DNA of 16,436 nucleotides, from assembly GCA_902796455.1 (NCBI GenBank), contig CADBPH010000193.1:1-16436 (forward strand), given 5' to 3'. The stretch comes from an uncultured Bacteroidia bacterium. GTDB lineage: Bacteria; Bacteroidota; Bacteroidia; Bacteroidales; UBA932. Numbering within the stretch: position 1 is the first letter of the stretch; each line of letters opens with the position of its first letter. Positions 14,843-16,436 of this stretch are shown here, one piece after another. The notes beneath the pieces are model-generated. The model was given only the letters and a program-made list of their open reading frames with translations. It was not told the DNA's origin and made no database searches. The translations under genes were made by a program, and so were the position numbers.

Positions 14843-15115
14843 TTATTTTTCCAGCAGGGAAATGCACTTGTCAATCTCCCTGATCAGCTTGTCAATCTTC
14901 TCTTTCGCACCGGAATCACTTCCGGCGGGGGCGGTGAAAGCCTGGGTCAGTACCAGATTGTCCACCTTCTTTTCCAGATCGGCGATCTGCTTCCTGCAGG
15001 CTTCATTATCGGCTTTGCTCTGCATCAGGAGATCCCGGAGTCTTTCCTTCTCCAGTTTTTCCCCTTCATAGAGGGCAATCAATTTTTCAATCTGTTGTTT
15101 AATGTCTTCCAGCAT
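14843..15115 (-). CDS. Small coiled-coil protein upstream of zapA
   Basis: The 90-residue product is almost wholly helical and charged. Heptad-like stretches cover about 1-55 (DIKQQIEKLIALYEG, then KERLRDLLMQSKADNEACRKQIADLEKKV), followed by a short Ala/Pro/Gly/Ser break and a second helix to the end. It has no signal peptide or membrane segment. Proteins of this kind sit immediately upstream of zapA in many Bacteroidota, and a division-related, ZapB-like scaffold role is suggested by position only. It is the first gene of the zapA-6S-rny-dsbD unit. Confidence 0.75.
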   Translation of the reverse strand: MLEDIKQQIEKLIALYEGEKLEKERLRDLLMQSKADNEACRKQIADLEKKVDNLVLTQAFTAPAGSDSGAKEKIDKLIREIDKCISLLEK

Positions 15116-15176
15116 ATCAGAAGCGGTTTGTCATCCGGCATCCGTGCTTCGCGCAGCCGTTTCAGCCTATTTCCTG

Positions 15177-15184
15177 CAAATTTA
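15177..15184 (-). promoter_or_regulatory. -7 promoter element for the coiled-coil/zapA/6S/rny/dsbD unit
   Basis: The minus strand reads TAAATTTG, a perfect TAnnTTTG match, followed by CAGG, the same trailing bases as at the barrel-gene promoter (9755-9762). It lies 61 bases before the ATG at 15115, giving a leader of about 55 nt. No clear -33 TTTG was seen 19-21 bases upstream. Confidence 0.55.
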
Positions 15185-15232
15185 ATAAAAAAACTCTCAT
15201 GTTGCACTATGGATTCTCTCATATTTTATTCG

Positions 15233-15240
15233 TATTTTTA
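15233..15240 (+). promoter_or_regulatory. Candidate -7 element for the DAACS symporter gene
   Basis: TATTTTTA matches TAnnTTTG except at the last base and lies 21 bases before the symporter ATG. The only upstream TTG (15202-15204) is 28 bases away, too far. An alternative is TATTTTAT at 15222-15229. The region is AT-rich throughout, so the call is weak. Confidence 0.3.
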
Positions 15241-15261
15241 TCACCCAAATCAACCGGCCAC

Positions 15262-16436
15262 ATGAAGTCTTTCAAATTAGGCTTGCTGCCCAAAATCCTG
15301 ATAGCCATCTTGCTCGGCGTTGTCTGCGGATTGTTCTTCCCGCAGGTGCTTGTCCGGGTCTTCGCGACCTTCAACGCCGTCTTCAGCAGTTTCCTGAAAT
15401 TCTTGATTCCGCTGATCATTGTCGGATTGGTGACCCCGGCCATCGCCGATATCGGTAGGGGTGCTGGCAAACTGCTGGCTATCACCGCTTTGATTGCGTA
15501 TGTCGATACGGTTTGCGCCGGGTGTTTTTCCTATGGCGTGAGCGCGGCCCTGTTCCCGAAACTGATTCCCGCCGGCGGAGGGACGCAGATGGGAGACCTG
15601 ACCACTGAGGTGGCTCCTTTCTTTTCGATCAACATTCCGCCGATGCTGGACGTGATGACCTCGCTGGTGTTCTCGTTCACCCTCGGCCTGGGCATGGCAT
15701 TTTTCGGCTCCGTGCGCCTGAAAGAAATCGCCCGGGAGTTCAAGGACATCATCGTCAAGACCATCGAAGTCGTGATCCTGCCGCTGCTGCCGATCTATAT
15801 TTTCGGCATCATCCTCGGAATGACGCATACCGGACAGGTGGTCCGCATTCTGGAAGTATTTGTTGCGATAATCGGTGTTATCTTTGTGATGCACATCGTG
15901 TTGCTTGTCGTTCAGTACTGTATTGCGGGTGTGGTCGCCCGGCGGAATCCCCTGAAGATGCTCGTCAAGATGATGCCGGCCTATTTCACGGCGCTGGGCA
16001 CCTCTTCCTCGGCTGCGACCATCCCGGTCACCTTGAAGGCGACCCGGGAAAACGGGGTGAGCGAGGAGATCGCCGGATTCACCATTCCGTTGTGCGCGAC
16101 GATCCATTTGTCCGGCAGTACCCTGAAGATTGTCGCCTGTGCGGTTGCGCTGATGCTCATGCAGGGGATGCCCTTTGATTTCGGGCTCTTCATGGGCTTT
16201 ATCCTGATGCTCGGCATCATGATGGTGGCGGCGCCCGGCGTTCCGGGCGGGGCGATCATGGCGGCGCTCGGCATCCTCTCCTCGATGCTGGGCTTTTCCG
16301 AGGCGCAGCAGGCTTTGATGATTGCCTTGTATATCACGATGGATAATTTCGGAACAGCTTGCAATGTAACCGGCGACGGGGCCATTGCCGTTGTGATCGA
16401 TCATTTTTTCCGCAAGGAGGCCCGGCAGCCCCGGCC
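15262..16436 (+). CDS. Dicarboxylate/amino acid:cation symporter (DAACS family), 3' end beyond window
   Basis: From ATG 15262-15264 the frame stays open to the right edge, giving 391 residues; family members are about 400, so little is missing. It is a hydrophobic secondary transporter of the glutamate-transporter fold. The first re-entrant hairpin contains TSSSAATIPVTL, followed by the TM7 region IPLCATIHLSGSTLKI and the TM8 region MDNFGTACNVTGDGAIAVVI. The TM7 motif NMDGT of GltPh-type carriers is replaced by HLSGS, and the TM8 arginine that binds the substrate side-chain carboxylate (GRT in GltPh) is Gly (FGT). A neutral amino acid or another small substrate is therefore more likely than glutamate or aspartate. 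The longer antisense reading frame over this gene is a composition artefact. It is transcribed divergently from the zapA unit. Confidence 0.9.
   Translation, partial: MKSFKLGLLPKILIAILLGVVCGLFFPQVLVRVFATFNAVFSSFLKFLIPLIIVGLVTPAIADIGRGAGKLLAITALIAYVDTVCAGCFSYGVSAALFPKLIPAGGGTQMGDLTTEVAPFFSINIPPMLDVMTSLVFSFTLGLGMAFFGSVRLKEIAREFKDIIVKTIEVVILPLLPIYIFGIILGMTHTGQVVRILEVFVAIIGVIFVMHIVLLVVQYCIAGVVARRNPLKMLVKMMPAYFTALGTSSSAATIPVTLKATRENGVSEEIAGFTIPLCATIHLSGSTLKIVACAVALMLMQGMPFDFGLFMGFILMLGIMMVAAPGVPGGAIMAALGILSSMLGFSEAQQALMIALYITMDNFGTACNVTGDGAIAVVIDHFFRKEARQPR

Noticed and set aside
15277..16404. Long minus-strand open frame over the symporter gene (375 codons)
   Set aside because: Its product is a low-complexity mix rich in His, Arg, Asp and Gln with no recognisable domain, whereas the plus strand gives a clear DAACS transporter. 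It is a composition artefact.

Overview
The window looks like a chromosomal segment of a fairly GC-rich member of the Bacteroidales (phylum Bacteroidota). The evidence is the gene set: a GSCFA-domain protein, a DUF4251 lipoprotein, Bacteroidota-type lipoproteins and an outer-membrane barrel, and the order coiled-coil protein - zapA - small RNA - rny - dsbD. Several -7 promoter elements match the Bacteroidota consensus TAnnTTTG. I cannot name the genus.

Region 1 (1-5843, minus strand) is one tightly packed operon, read from right to left: SDR oxidoreductase, IlvD/Edd-family dehydratase, KDPG-aldolase-family lyase, short FAD-dependent oxidoreductase, DUF1116 (YlbE/AllG-like) protein, and a cupin plus metallo-beta-lactamase fusion that runs off the left edge. 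Neighbours overlap or sit 1-10 bases apart. The first three genes form a dehydrogenase - dehydratase - aldolase series typical of sugar-acid breakdown. The last three are not standard members of such a pathway, and no sugar kinase or transporter is visible. The dehydratase and the aldolase both differ from characterised relatives at key residues. This operon is the best candidate here for an undescribed pathway.

Region 2 (5844-6207) is a 364-base stretch without a gene. It holds a highly symmetric fold-back element of about 220 bp made of mirrored hairpins. The element is flanked by 17-bp direct repeats and appears to have split a dyad-symmetric site just upstream of the catabolic operon.

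Region 3 (6208-9748, minus strand) is a three-gene envelope operon: outer-membrane barrel, surface or periplasmic 5'-nucleotidase lipoprotein, and a DUF4251 lipoprotein. It diverges from the plus-strand GSCFA gene (9806-10687), and both -7 promoter elements lie in one small palindrome.

Region 4 (10698-15115, minus strand) is a housekeeping cluster: coiled-coil protein, zapA (cell division), a 6S RNA whose terminal stem begins in the zapA stop codon, rny (RNase Y) and dsbD (envelope thiol reductant transfer). A strong terminator for this cluster is encoded antisense inside the 3' end of the GSCFA gene. A divergent DAACS-family symporter (15262 onward) runs off the right edge. No tRNA, rRNA, CRISPR array or intact transposase was seen.
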